Assembly (NCBI GenBank): GCA_001072465.1
Contig: JVKM01000042.1
Span: forward strand, 62,242 to 126,241
Length of the DNA stretch: 64,000 bases
Direction: 5' to 3'
DNA from: Xylanimonas cellulosilytica
Lineage (GTDB): Bacteria; Actinomycetota; Actinomycetes; Actinomycetales; Actinomycetaceae
This document shows positions 45,516 through 53,897 of this stretch, piece after piece. The notes under the pieces are model-generated. The model was not told the DNA's origin, ran no database searches, and worked only from the letters and a program-made list of their open reading frames with translations. The position numbers and the translations under genes were made by a program. Position 1 is the stretch's first letter. The number at the start of each line of letters is the position of its first letter.

Positions 45516-45557
45516 AGAAAACGGGGTGCGGGTGCCGCCCCGGAAGGCGGCACCCGC
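45516..45557 (-). terminator. Attenuator-type hairpin between binding protein and permease genes
   Basis: On the minus strand GCGGGTGCCGCC, 6-nt loop, GGCGGCACCCGC, then ACCCCGTTTTCTT leads into the permease ATG. Partial termination here would give more binding protein than membrane subunits. Confidence 0.75.
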
Positions 45558-45572
45558 TTGTGTGTCAGAGGG

Positions 45573-46601
45573 TCACTTCTTTGCGGCTTCGAAGGCGTCC
45601 GCGATGGAGTTGAAGATCTCCGTGTAGGTGATGATGGACTCGTTGGTGTACGTGTCGTTGGGCGCGTACACGACGTGCTTGTTCTGCAGCGCGGCGACGT
45701 TCTGCAGCGCAGCGTTGCCGTTGATGACGGTCTCGGCCGGGGTGTTCGAGCCGTCCTTGGTGATGGCGGCGTCGCGGTCGAGGACGAAGATCCACGCCGG
45801 GTTGGCCTCGGCAATGGCCTCGACGGAGATGTCGTCACCGGTGTGCGAGTCGGTCGAACCCTCGACCTCGAGGGCCGGCTTCAGGCCGAGCAGGTCGAAG
45901 ACCGGGCCCCACGTGCGGCCCTTGCCGGGTGCCACGTAGCCGATGTTGCCGCCGGAGACGTCAACCGCCATGACGGTCGAGGAACCGTCGTAGGCCTTCT
46001 TCGCGCGCTCGATCGAGGCGTTAAAGTCGTCGACGAGCTTCTTGGCCTCGTCCTGCTTGCCAAAGATCTCACCGAGGGTGGTGACCTCTCGGATGAGCTC
46101 CTCGTTGAAGGGCTTACCGTCGCGCGGCTCGAGGTTGATGAGCGGGACGTCGGGCGCCAGCTCCTTGATCTGCGCGTCGAACTTGGAGAAGCGCTGACCG
46201 GAGATGATGAGGTCGGGTTCGGCGGCGACCAGTGCCTCCAGGTTGGGGTCGCGGTGCATGCCCACGTCGGCGACGCCCTCACCGTTGAACGCGGTGACGG
46301 TCGTGGGGATCAGCTTCTTGGGGGCGGCAACGAGCTGCACGTCCCACTGCTGCAGCACCTCGAAGGTGCGGTTGTCGAGGGAGGCCGCGCGGGTCACGGG
46401 CAGCTTGATCTCGACCGTGCCGTCGTTCGCTTCGACCGTCACGGACGAGGGCTGGGCGGCCTTCATGGTCTCGCTCGCGGCCGCGGAGGGCTCGGAGGAG
46501 GACTGAGAGGACGAGGTGCTGGCGCCGGAAGAGCATGCGGCCAGACCGAGGGCGGCAACGGCGGCGATGGCGGCCAGGGAAGTGGTCGTACGAGACATCA
46601 T
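45573..46601 (-). CDS. Iron-siderophore binding lipoprotein
   Basis: A 342-residue substrate-binding protein of the FepB/FatB class (helical-backbone fold). It has signal peptide and lipobox LAAC (Cys about residue 23), a Ser-rich linker, then NRTFEVLQQWDVQLVAAPKKLIP, GMHRDPNLEALVAAEPDLIISGQRF and FDLLGLKPAL typical of the FatB/catecholate group. The cargo (siderophore type) cannot be told. An iron box lies 41 bp upstream of the start. Confidence 0.92.
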   Translation of the reverse strand: MMSRTTTSLAAIAAVAALGLAACSSGASTSSSQSSSEPSAAASETMKAAQPSSVTVEANDGTVEIKLPVTRAASLDNRTFEVLQQWDVQLVAAPKKLIPTTVTAFNGEGVADVGMHRDPNLEALVAAEPDLIISGQRFSKFDAQIKELAPDVPLINLEPRDGKPFNEELIREVTTLGEIFGKQDEAKKLVDDFNASIERAKKAYDGSSTVMAVDVSGGNIGYVAPGKGRTWGPVFDLLGLKPALEVEGSTDSHTGDDISVEAIAEANPAWIFVLDRDAAITKDGSNTPAETVINGNAALQNVAALQNKHVVYAPNDTYTNESIITYTEIFNSIADAFEAAKK

Positions 46602-46641
46602 TTCTCCGTAGAGGTTATCTGTGTTGGGGCTGAAATAGGAA

Positions 46642-46658
46642 AAGCTAGGCTTACCTAA
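46642..46658 (-). promoter_or_regulatory. DtxR/IdeR-type iron box
   Basis: On the minus strand TTAGGTAAGCCTAGCTT, close to the DtxR/IdeR consensus TTAGGTTAGGCTAACCTAA. It sits just before the siderophore-importer operon, so iron-dependent repression is expected. Confidence 0.75.
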
Positions 46659-46783
46659 CTGCCAAAACCAACCTTACAGACGTTTTGAGCTCTGTGCGTG
46701 TGAAAACCTGCATAGTTTCGAGGGGGAGGTGCAGGGGGTGTATGGCCTGATGAGGCCCGGAAATGACCGCTGTGCGTATGCCA

Positions 46784-46813
46784 AGGGGCGGTGCTCGCGT
46801 GAGCACCGCCCCT
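46784..46813 (-). terminator. Terminator-like hairpin after nadE
   Basis: Perfect 13-bp arms (AGGGGCGGTGCTC and complement) around a 4-nt loop, 37 bp past the nadE stop. T content after it is low. Confidence 0.65.
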
Positions 46814-46849
46814 CAGAGGACAGCTCGGATTCCCGAGCGAAATGTCAGG

Positions 46850-48931
46850 TCAGTCGACCAGGCCCTTCACGGCCTCGTCGAGTTCTGCAACCCAATCCGC
46901 ACCCGACACGTCCGAGGGCATGCGCCAATCCCCGCGCGGGGACAGGGAGCCGCCGGCCATGACCTTCGGGCCGTTGGGCAGGGCGCTGCGCTTGAACTGC
47001 TGGCTGAAGAAACGCCACAGGAACAGGCGCTCCCACTTGACGATCTCCTCGAGCGAGTATGCGACCTTGTCCTCCTCGGGGAAGCCGACCGGCCAGGAGC
47101 CGACCGAGGCGTCCGACCAGGCCTTCTCTGCCAGGAACGCGATCTTCGAGGGGCGCGCGCCGCGACGCAGCACGTGGTACAGCGTGAAGTCCTGCAGGTT
47201 GTAGGGGCCGATCTTGTCCTGTGTGGACTGCATCTTCTCGCCCGGCTTGGCGGGAACCAGCTCGGGGGAGATCTCTGTGTGCAGGATCGACAGGAGGACC
47301 TCGCCGACGCGATCGTCGAACTGCTTGGAGGCCACGACCCAGCGGATCAGGTGCTGCATGAGGGTCTTCGGCACGCCCGTGTTGACCGCGTAGTGGCTCA
47401 TCTGGTCGCCCACGCCGTACGTGCACCAGCCCAGCGCCAGCTCGGACAGGTCGCCCGTGCCCAGCACGATGCCGCCCAGGTGGTTGGCCAGGCGGAACAG
47501 GTAGTCGGTGCGCAGGCCCGCCTGCACGTTTTCGAAGGTCACGTCGTAGGTGGCCTCGCCCTCGCCGTAGGGGTGGCCGATGTCGGCTAGCATCTGCGTG
47601 GCCGCTGGGCGGATATCGATCTCCTGGAAGGACGTGCCCAGGTACTGACACAGCAGGGTCGCGTTCTTCTTCGTGCGCTCGGAGGTGGCAAAGCCGGGCA
47701 GCGTGTAGCACAGGATGTCCGTGCGCGGACGGCCCAGCAGGTCCATCGCGTGCGCGGCGACGACCAGCGCGTGCGTCGAATCCAGGCCGCCCGAAACGCC
47801 GATGACGATCTTCGGGTTGCCGATCGCGCGCAGGCGCTGGACCAGGCCCGCCACCTGAATGTTGTAGGCCTCGTAGCAGTCCTGCTCCAGGCGCGTGGGA
47901 TCGTTGGGGACGAAGGGGAAGCGGTTGACCGCTCGCTCCAGGCCCAGGTCGGTGCGCGGCGGGTCGAGCGTGAACTCGACCTCCTGCGGGGCCATGCGCT
48001 CGTCGCCCGCGAAGTAACGCTGGGCGTTGTCCGTGAACGAGTTCTGGCGCTTGCGCTCGGTGCGCAGGCGCTCCAGGTCGACGTCGGCGATCGTGAGGTG
48101 GGTGCCCTCCTGGAAGCGTTCGCCGATCGCGAGGCGTTCCCCGGCCTCGTAAATCATGGTTTCGCCGTCCCAGGCGAGGTCCGTGCTGGACTCGCCGATG
48201 CCGGCGGCCGTGTACACGTAGGCCGCGCAGCAGCGCGAGGAGATTGAGCGCACCATGAGCTCGCGGTCGGCGCCGCGTCCCACGGTGATGGGGGAGGCGG
48301 ACAGGTTGGCCAGGACGGTCGCGCCCGCGAGCGCCAGCTCCGTCGACGGGGTGACGGGGACCCACATGTCCTCGCAGACTTCGATGCCGACCGTCAGGCC
48401 GGGCACGTCGTCGGCGGACAGGAGGACTGGGCCGAAGGGAACCCACACGGGGCCGCCGCTGAATTCCTCGACGCCACCCCACGGCACCTCGATGCGCTCG
48501 CAGGCGCGCGGGGGCATCGTGACGAAGTGGCGCTTCTCGTAGAATTCGCGGTAGTTGGGCAGGTGGGACTTGGGGACGATCGCCAGCACGCGGCCGCGGT
48601 GGATGGCGACGGCGCAGTTGTACAGGGCGTTGTCCTTGCGCAGGGGCGCGCCCACGATGAGGAGGGGCAGCAGGTCGGCGCTGGCCTCGACGATGTTGGC
48701 GAGAGCCTTTTCGACGTTATCGAGCAGCACGTCCTGCAGGAAAAGGTCGTCGATGGCGTAGCCGGAGACGCACAGTTCGGGGAAAACGCCCATCGCGACG
48801 CCGCGGGTATCAAGCTCGCGGGCTGCGTCGATGATCTCGCGCGCGTTCTCGAATGGGCGGGCGGGGTGCACGGGCAGGGTCACGGCGGCAACGCGCGCAA
48901 AACCCTGATCGTAGAGGGAATGGAAGTTCAT
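46850..48931 (-). CDS. nadE: Glutamine-dependent NAD(+) synthetase
   Basis: Last step of NAD synthesis: deamido-NAD plus glutamine-derived ammonia plus ATP. The 693-residue protein has an N-terminal nitrilase-type glutaminase (Glu in FPELCVSGY, Lys in [11 protein letters not shown], Cys in [10 protein letters not shown] near residue 170) and a C-terminal synthetase with the ATP loop [11 protein letters not shown] (about residue 370) and [17 protein letters not shown] start at [11 protein letters not shown] because AAGGAGAA precedes it; the much longer frame upstream overlaps nrtR. It is 20 bp behind nrtR on the same strand, so one operon. Confidence 0.95.
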   Translation of the reverse strand: MNFHSLYDQGFARVAAVTLPVHPARPFENAREIIDAARELDTRGVAMGVFPELCVSGYAIDDLFLQDVLLDNVEKALANIVEASADLLPLLIVGAPLRKDNALYNCAVAIHRGRVLAIVPKSHLPNYREFYEKRHFVTMPPRACERIEVPWGGVEEFSGGPVWVPFGPVLLSADDVPGLTVGIEVCEDMWVPVTPSTELALAGATVLANLSASPITVGRGADRELMVRSISSRCCAAYVYTAAGIGESSTDLAWDGETMIYEAGERLAIGERFQEGTHLTIADVDLERLRTERKRQNSFTDNAQRYFAGDERMAPQEVEFTLDPPRTDLGLERAVNRFPFVPNDPTRLEQDCYEAYNIQVAGLVQRLRAIGNPKIVIGVSGGLDSTHALVVAAHAMDLLGRPRTDILCYTLPGFATSERTKKNATLLCQYLGTSFQEIDIRPAATQMLADIGHPYGEGEATYDVTFENVQAGLRTDYLFRLANHLGGIVLGTGDLSELALGWCTYGVGDQMSHYAVNTGVPKTLMQHLIRWVVASKQFDDRVGEVLLSILHTEISPELVPAKPGEKMQSTQDKIGPYNLQDFTLYHVLRRGARPSKIAFLAEKAWSDASVGSWPVGFPEEDKVAYSLEEIVKWERLFLWRFFSQQFKRSALPNGPKVMAGGSLSPRGDWRMPSDVSGADWVAELDEAVKGLVD

Positions 48932-48951
48932 GGTTCTCCTTCGGTACTGGG

Positions 48952-49707
48952 CTATTCTTGCGCACTCGGCGCGCTCGCGCTCTTCGTCGACGAGGCCGGG
49001 GTTGGGGCGGGTGGGCGGCGCAGGGGTGGGTCGAGGACGAAGGCCGTAGCATCGACGCCCGGGACGAGGCGGTAGAGGGCGGCCGGGCGCCCGGCGCCCT
49101 CCCGCACCGTGCCTCCCGTTGGTTCGATGAATGACGCGGTTTTTGTTGCTTTGCGATGAAAATTGCGCGGGTCGAGCGCCGAACCCCAGATGGCTTCGTA
49201 CGTGGTGCGCAGCTGTGTGATCGTGAACTCGGGGCCGCAGAAGGATGTGGCCAGGGGAGAGTATTCGATCTTGGAGCGGGCACGCTCCACGCCGTCCGCG
49301 AGGATTCTCGCGTGGTCGAATGCGAGGGGCGAGGAGGGTGCAAGGAGCGCGTCGACGGGGTGCCACAGGGTTCCCGCGGCGTCGCCTCCTGCCTGGGTGG
49401 GCGAGAACGAGGGCGCGAGGAGGAGGTAGGCGACGGAGAGGATGGGGCCGCGAGGGTCGCGGCCCTCCGGCCCGTAGGAGAAGAGCTGTTCGAGGTGTCC
49501 CGGCGGAGTGACGCCGGTTTCCTCCTCGAGTTCGCGTGCTGCGGCCTCCTCGGTCTGTTCGCCCTCGCGCAGGAAACCGCCGGGGAGTGCCAGATAGTCC
49601 TTGAAAGGCTCGATTCCGCGCCGCACGACGAGGGCGTGGAGCGTGTGGTCGATGACCGTCAGAGCGACGATGTCGACTGCGACGGGGATGGTGAGGGGTG
49701 AGGTCAT
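48952..49707 (-). CDS. nrtR: NrtR-type Nudix-related transcriptional regulator of NAD biosynthesis
   Basis: A 251-residue protein with an N-terminal Nudix domain (GGFLREGEQTEEAAARELEEETG, matching the Nudix box G-x5-E-x7-R-E-x2-E-E) and a C-terminal winged-helix domain (FTITQLRTTYEAIWG, then DPRNFHRK), the NrtR layout. NrtR proteins sense ADP-ribose or related NAD products and repress NAD-making genes. Position directly before nadE and next to an inverted-repeat operator agrees. The tail APTPASSTKSAS carries the dispersed 13-mer. Confidence 0.88.
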   Translation of the reverse strand: MTSPLTIPVAVDIVALTVIDHTLHALVVRRGIEPFKDYLALPGGFLREGEQTEEAAARELEEETGVTPPGHLEQLFSYGPEGRDPRGPILSVAYLLLAPSFSPTQAGGDAAGTLWHPVDALLAPSSPLAFDHARILADGVERARSKIEYSPLATSFCGPEFTITQLRTTYEAIWGSALDPRNFHRKATKTASFIEPTGGTVREGAGRPAALYRLVPGVDATAFVLDPPLRRPPAPTPASSTKSASAPSAQE

Positions 49708-49725
49708 GGTGTAAGCCTAGCCTAT

Positions 49726-49779
49726 TTGTGTCGAGTTGACATTAAATGCGAGATTGAGTTATCGTCAGTCTGACACAAA
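49726..49779. promoter_or_regulatory. Paired operator between nrtR and the SPFH gene
   Basis: TTGTGTCGAGTTGACA (49726-49741) and, inverted, CGTCAGTCTGACACAA (49763-49778) share TTGTGTC-N4-TGAC. Both fit a palindrome read by one dimeric repressor, and they face both divergent genes, so NrtR control of both sides is likely. Confidence 0.65.
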
Positions 49780-49811
49780 CAAGTGGTTCGCCACCCAACC
49801 AAGGAGTCATC

Positions 49812-50822
49812 ATGGGAACCCTTCACCACCACCCCTTCCTCATCCGCTACCAGGGCGGCGCCGGCGATCACGTCGTCCAGATCCGCGCAGGACGCACGAT
49901 CCGATCCGGCGTCGGCCAGTCCTTCTGGCTGCGAGCCGGCCGCTGCGCGCTCGCGGAGGTGCCCACCGCCAACCGCGCCCACAGCTTCCTCGTGCAGGCG
50001 ACCACCGCCGATCAGCAGAACATCAACGCGCAGGTTGCCATCACCTACCACATCGAAGACGCAGAAGCCGCCGCCGCACACTACGACTTCGGCCTGTACC
50101 CGCGCGAGGCGGGAGCCGACGCCCAGGGGCTGTGGCAGATCGACGAAACCGTCACCCGCATCGCCTTCTCCGCCCTGGCCTCGGCAATTGGCGAGATGAC
50201 GCTGACCGACGCTATTTCCGGATCCCTCGAACGGGTCGGACGCGTGCTCGCCCAGGCCTTCGCAGACGATCATCAGCTGCGCGCCACCGGCGTTGCCGTC
50301 GTCGACGCGCGCCTGCTGAGCCTGCGCCCCGACGAGGGAGTCGAATCCTCCCTGCGCGCCCCTCTCCTCGAGCAGCTCCAGGCCGAGGCCGACCGCGCCC
50401 TCTACGAACGCCGGGCGCTCGCGGTCGAACGCGAGTCCCAGATCTCCGCAAACGAGATGCAATCCAAGCTCGACCTGGCCCGCAAGCGTGCCGACCTCGT
50501 CGACCAGGAGGGGCACAACGCCAGGCGCGAAGCCGAAGAGAAGGCCGCAGCAGACGCTATTGCGGTCGAAGCGGAAGCGCGCCGTATCACTGAAAAAGCC
50601 AAGGCGTACGAGGTTGACTGGAACACCGCGGGCCGCGCCCGGGTCGACAACGACGCCGCCTACATCCAGGCACTCGCCGAGGCCGGGCCCGAGGTGGCGC
50701 GGGCCCTCGCGCTGAAGGAAATGGCGAAGAACATGCCGTCCTTCGGGAACATCACCATCACCGCCGACGTGCTCAGCGATCTTGTCGCTGCCTTCACCGG
50801 CTCCGCAAAGGCGGGACAGTAG
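49812..50822 (+). CDS. SPFH/Band 7 domain protein
   Basis: A 336-residue stomatin/prohibitin-like protein without an obvious N-terminal helix. The SPFH core (about residues 20-190) includes QSFWLRAGRCALAEVPTANR and QQNINAQVAITYHI; a long charged coiled coil follows (about 190-280: ERESQISANEMQSKLDLARKR and EAEEKAAADAIAVEAEARR), then a short hydrophobic end. Such proteins form oligomeric cages. The next gene, an NAD-kinase-like protein, starts 2 bp after its stop codon, so they probably act as a unit. Function not known. Confidence 0.85.
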   Translation: MGTLHHHPFLIRYQGGAGDHVVQIRAGRTIRSGVGQSFWLRAGRCALAEVPTANRAHSFLVQATTADQQNINAQVAITYHIEDAEAAAAHYDFGLYPREAGADAQGLWQIDETVTRIAFSALASAIGEMTLTDAISGSLERVGRVLAQAFADDHQLRATGVAVVDARLLSLRPDEGVESSLRAPLLEQLQAEADRALYERRALAVERESQISANEMQSKLDLARKRADLVDQEGHNARREAEEKAAADAIAVEAEARRITEKAKAYEVDWNTAGRARVDNDAAYIQALAEAGPEVARALALKEMAKNMPSFGNITITADVLSDLVAAFTGSAKAGQ

Positions 50823-50824
50823 TC

Positions 50825-51730
50825 ATGCGCCGCCGCGCCGTCATCGTCCGACGCCCCACCGAGTTCGATGAGCTCATGGACCGCTACTCCACGCGCGGCC
50901 AGGTCGAATTCGTCCTGCGCAGCCGCGGGCGCACCCTCGAGTCCGTCGAGCGTGCGCACGAGTCTCACGTGGCCGCCCTGGCTCGCGTGCGGGCAGGAAT
51001 ACCGGATGGGTGGGCGAGCGCCGACGTGGAGCGTGACTCCCTGTCGCGCTTCCTCTTCGCCCCCGAGGACGTCATCGTCGTCGTGGGCCCAGACGGCCTG
51101 GTCGCCAACGTCGCCAAGTACGCGGGCGACCAGGCCGTGGTCGGCGTCAACTCCGTCCCTCAGTCGAACGCCGGCGTGCTCGTCCGATGCACTCCCGACC
51201 AGGGGGTCGCGGCCCTCGGACGCATCGAGGCGGGCGGCGACCTGCGGGTGGACCAGCTGACCATGGTGCGAGCGACCGCCGACGACTCGCGCACGCTCAC
51301 CGCCCTCAACGAGGTGTTCGTTGGGCACCCGAGCCATCAGAGCGCCCGCTACGAGCTGGCCCTCGGAACCCGTGTGGAGCGACAGTCCTCCTCGGGCGTC
51401 GTTGTCTCCACCGGGACCGGGGCGACCGGGTGGGGAGCATCCCTCAAGCGCGGCCGCCACATGGGGGACCTGCCCGCTCCGACCTCGCGCTCGCTCGCGT
51501 GGTTCGTGCGCGAGGCATGGCCCTCGCCCTTCACCGGCGTCGAGTACACCGAAGGGATCCTGGACGAGGACGAAGACCTCAGCCTCGTCGTCGCCTCCGA
51601 ATCCCTCGTGCTGTTCGGCGATGGCATGGAGTCTGACCGCCTGACCCTGACGTGGGGCCAAAGCGTGCGGATTTCGCGCGCCCCGCGGGCCCTCTCCCTC
51701 GTCGACCCCGCCGGGCTGGGGGAGGGGTGA
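50825..51730 (+). CDS. NAD kinase-like protein with altered GGDG motif
   Basis: A 301-residue member of the ATP-NAD kinase superfamily. The phosphate loop reads VVVGPDGLVANVAKY, with GPDG where NAD kinases have GGDG; GVNSVPQSNAGVL, LNEVFVGHPS (the N-E/D motif) and SSGVVVSTGTGATGW follow in the normal order. The changed Gly may weaken or alter ATP use. The ATG lies 2 bp after the SPFH stop, and the shared NrtR-like operator places the pair in the NAD regulon. It could be a true NAD kinase, but a sensor role is equally open. Confidence 0.8.
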   Translation: MRRRAVIVRRPTEFDELMDRYSTRGQVEFVLRSRGRTLESVERAHESHVAALARVRAGIPDGWASADVERDSLSRFLFAPEDVIVVVGPDGLVANVAKYAGDQAVVGVNSVPQSNAGVLVRCTPDQGVAALGRIEAGGDLRVDQLTMVRATADDSRTLTALNEVFVGHPSHQSARYELALGTRVERQSSSGVVVSTGTGATGWGASLKRGRHMGDLPAPTSRSLAWFVREAWPSPFTGVEYTEGILDEDEDLSLVVASESLVLFGDGMESDRLTLTWGQSVRISRAPRALSLVDPAGLGEG

Positions 51731-51754
51731 TCCTGTGGGGTCGTGCGCCAACGC

Positions 51755-52510
51755 CTACGCAGACACGACACCCCGCGCGCGCAGCTCGTCCATGACGCGG
51801 TCGAGGGTCGCGCCCACCGGCTCGCGGATGATCAGGTCGGCATGCGCATCCGCCGAGGTCGGGGTGGCGTTCATGAGCACCAGATGGTCCCCGGAGAAAT
51901 AGTTGATGAGGCCCGCCGCCGGGTAGACCACGAGGGACGTGCCCGCCACGATCAGCACGGACGCACGCGCGATGGCGGACACGGCGGCTTCGATGACGCC
52001 CTGGTCGAGGGCCTCGCCGTACATGACGATGTCGGGGCGCATCTGCGAGGCGCACGAGGGGCACGCGGGCACGGGATCCCCGTCAACCGTGACGGCATCC
52101 CCCAATGACGCGACTGCCCCGCAGCTCGTGCACACGAGCCGCTCCCAGTTACCGTGCAGCTCCCACACGGCGCGCGACCCGGCCCGCTGGTGCAGGCCAT
52201 CGATATTCTGTGTGATCACAGCGTCCAGGCGCCCCGCGGCCTCCAGAGACGCCAGCGCCCTGTGCGCGCCGTTGGGCTCCACCGGACGGTAGATCTCGTG
52301 GAACCACTCCCAGTAGGCCTGCGGGTGCCGCTCAAAGAAGTCGATACTCAGCACCGTCTCGAGGGGAATCTCGCGCTCCTGAAAGTAGAAGCCGTTAGCC
52401 CCGCGAAAGTCCGGGATCCCCGACTCGGTCGAGACACCCGCACCGCCGAAAAACACGGTGGACGGTGACTGAGCGATCCAATCCGCCAGGGTTGAAACAT
52501 CGTCGTTCAT
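51755..52510 (-). CDS. cobB: NAD-dependent protein deacetylase (sirtuin)
   Basis: A 251-residue Sir2 enzyme: GGAGVSTESGIPDFRG, TQNIDGLHQRAG, catalytic His in ELHGNW, and a four-Cys zinc site (CTSCG...CPSCAS). It removes acyl groups from protein lysines while consuming NAD, and in actinobacteria controls acetyl-CoA synthetase and other acetylated enzymes. It converges on the NAD-kinase-like gene and lies next to ackA-pta, whose product acetyl phosphate drives lysine acetylation. Confidence 0.95.
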   Translation of the reverse strand: MNDDVSTLADWIAQSPSTVFFGGAGVSTESGIPDFRGANGFYFQEREIPLETVLSIDFFERHPQAYWEWFHEIYRPVEPNGAHRALASLEAAGRLDAVITQNIDGLHQRAGSRAVWELHGNWERLVCTSCGAVASLGDAVTVDGDPVPACPSCASQMRPDIVMYGEALDQGVIEAAVSAIARASVLIVAGTSLVVYPAAGLINYFSGDHLVLMNATPTSADAHADLIIREPVGATLDRVMDELRARGVVSA

Positions 52511-52549
52511 GAGGGCCTCCTCGCTCGCGCTACATTCCCAGGATACGCC

Positions 52550-52584
52550 CGAGGCCGGGGCCCCACGTGGGAACCCCGGCCTCG
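52550..52584 (-). terminator. Hairpin after ackA built from the CGAGGCCGGGG motif
   Basis: CGAGGCCGGGG and its exact complement CCCCGGCCTCG flank a 13-nt loop between ackA and cobB. The arms are the core of the 13-mer repeated through the window. No T-tract is seen. Confidence 0.65.
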
Positions 52585-52598
52585 AACAAACCTGAGAA

Positions 52599-53798
52599 TC
52601 AGGCGAAGGTCAGCGCCTGGCGGGCGATCGCCAGCTCCTCGTTGGTCGGGAAGACGTAGATCTTCACGGTCGAGTCGGGAGTGGAGACGACGCGCGGCTC
52701 GCCGGAGCGGACCTTGTTCGCCTCGACGTCGATCTTGACGCCGAAGGGGGCGAGGGCCTCGGCCAGCTCGCGGCGCACGTCGCTGTCGTTCTCGCCGATG
52801 CCGGCGGTGAAGGTGATGACGTCCAGGCCGCCCAGCTCGGCGGTGTAGGAACCCACGTACTTCAGCAGGCGGTTGATGTACACGTCCATGGCGGTACGGG
52901 CGCGCTGCTGAACCTCGGGGGCGTCATCGTTGTGGATCATTTCCCACACGGAGCGCATATCGGACTCGCCGGTCATGCCCTTCATGCCGGACTTCTTGTT
53001 GAAGAGGGTGTCGACCTCGTCGACGCTCATGCCGGCGACGCGCTGCAGGTGGAACACGACGGCCGGGTCGATGTCGCCGGTGCGGGTGCCCATCATGAGG
53101 CCCTCGAGGGGGGTCAGGCCCATGGAGGTGTCGATCGGGTGGCCGTTCTTGACGGCGGACACGGACGCGCCGTTGCCCAGGTGCATGACGATCTGCTTGA
53201 GGTCGTCGCGGCCTTCCAGCTTCGCGATCTCCTGGGAGACGAACTGGTGGGAGGTGCCGTGGGCGCCGTAGCGGCGCACGGAGTACTTCTCGGCGGTCTC
53301 GGTCTCGAGGGCGTACAGGGCCGAGCGGTCGGGCAGCTGCTGGAAGAACGCGGTGTCGAAGACGGCGACGTGGGGGACGTCGGGCATGAGCTCGCGCGCC
53401 ACGTCGATGCCCTTGAGGTGAGCGGGGTTGTGCAGCGGAGCCAGCGGGCACAGCTCTTCGATCAGGTCGCGGACCTCGTTGGTGATGAGGGCCGGGCCGT
53501 CGAAGTGGCGGCCGCCCTGAACGACGCGGTGACCGACGGCGACGATGCCGGCCTCGGCCAGGGTCGGGCCCTCCGTGTCGAAGAGGCGCAGGACCTCGCG
53601 CATGCCGACGGTGTGGTCGGGAACCGGGATCTCTTCCTCGGTGACGGCGTCACCGTGGACGTGCTTGATGAGGCCCATGGGGTCACCGATGCGCTCAACG
53701 AGGCCCTTGGCGATGGCATCGCCGGTCTCGGGGTCGACGAGCTGGTACTTGATGGAGGAGGAGCCGGAGTTGATGACGAGGACGGAGGACGAGGACAC
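52599..53798 (-). CDS. ackA: Acetate kinase
   Basis: Interconverts acetyl phosphate + ADP and acetate + ATP. The 399-residue ASKHA kinase has VLVINSGSSSIKYQL, DTAFFQQLP, HGTSHQFVSQE, VMHLGNGASVSAV and FTAGIGEND, all expected. It lies 99 bp after pta on the same strand. This gives substrate-level ATP, fitting a fermentative organism. Confidence 0.97.
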   Translation of the reverse strand: MSSSSVLVINSGSSSIKYQLVDPETGDAIAKGLVERIGDPMGLIKHVHGDAVTEEEIPVPDHTVGMREVLRLFDTEGPTLAEAGIVAVGHRVVQGGRHFDGPALITNEVRDLIEELCPLAPLHNPAHLKGIDVARELMPDVPHVAVFDTAFFQQLPDRSALYALETETAEKYSVRRYGAHGTSHQFVSQEIAKLEGRDDLKQIVMHLGNGASVSAVKNGHPIDTSMGLTPLEGLMMGTRTGDIDPAVVFHLQRVAGMSVDEVDTLFNKKSGMKGMTGESDMRSVWEMIHNDDAPEVQQRARTAMDVYINRLLKYVGSYTAELGGLDVITFTAGIGENDSDVRRELAEALAPFGVKIDVEANKVRSGEPRVVSTPDSTVKIYVFPTNEELAIARQALTFA

Positions 53799-53897
53799 GC
53801 GTTCGCCTTTCGTGGTGTGGGGGATAGGAAAGAAAAAGTAGGAGGCCGGGGCCCGGTTCGCATCAATACTAACCGGACCCCGGGACCTCGGTCCCGT

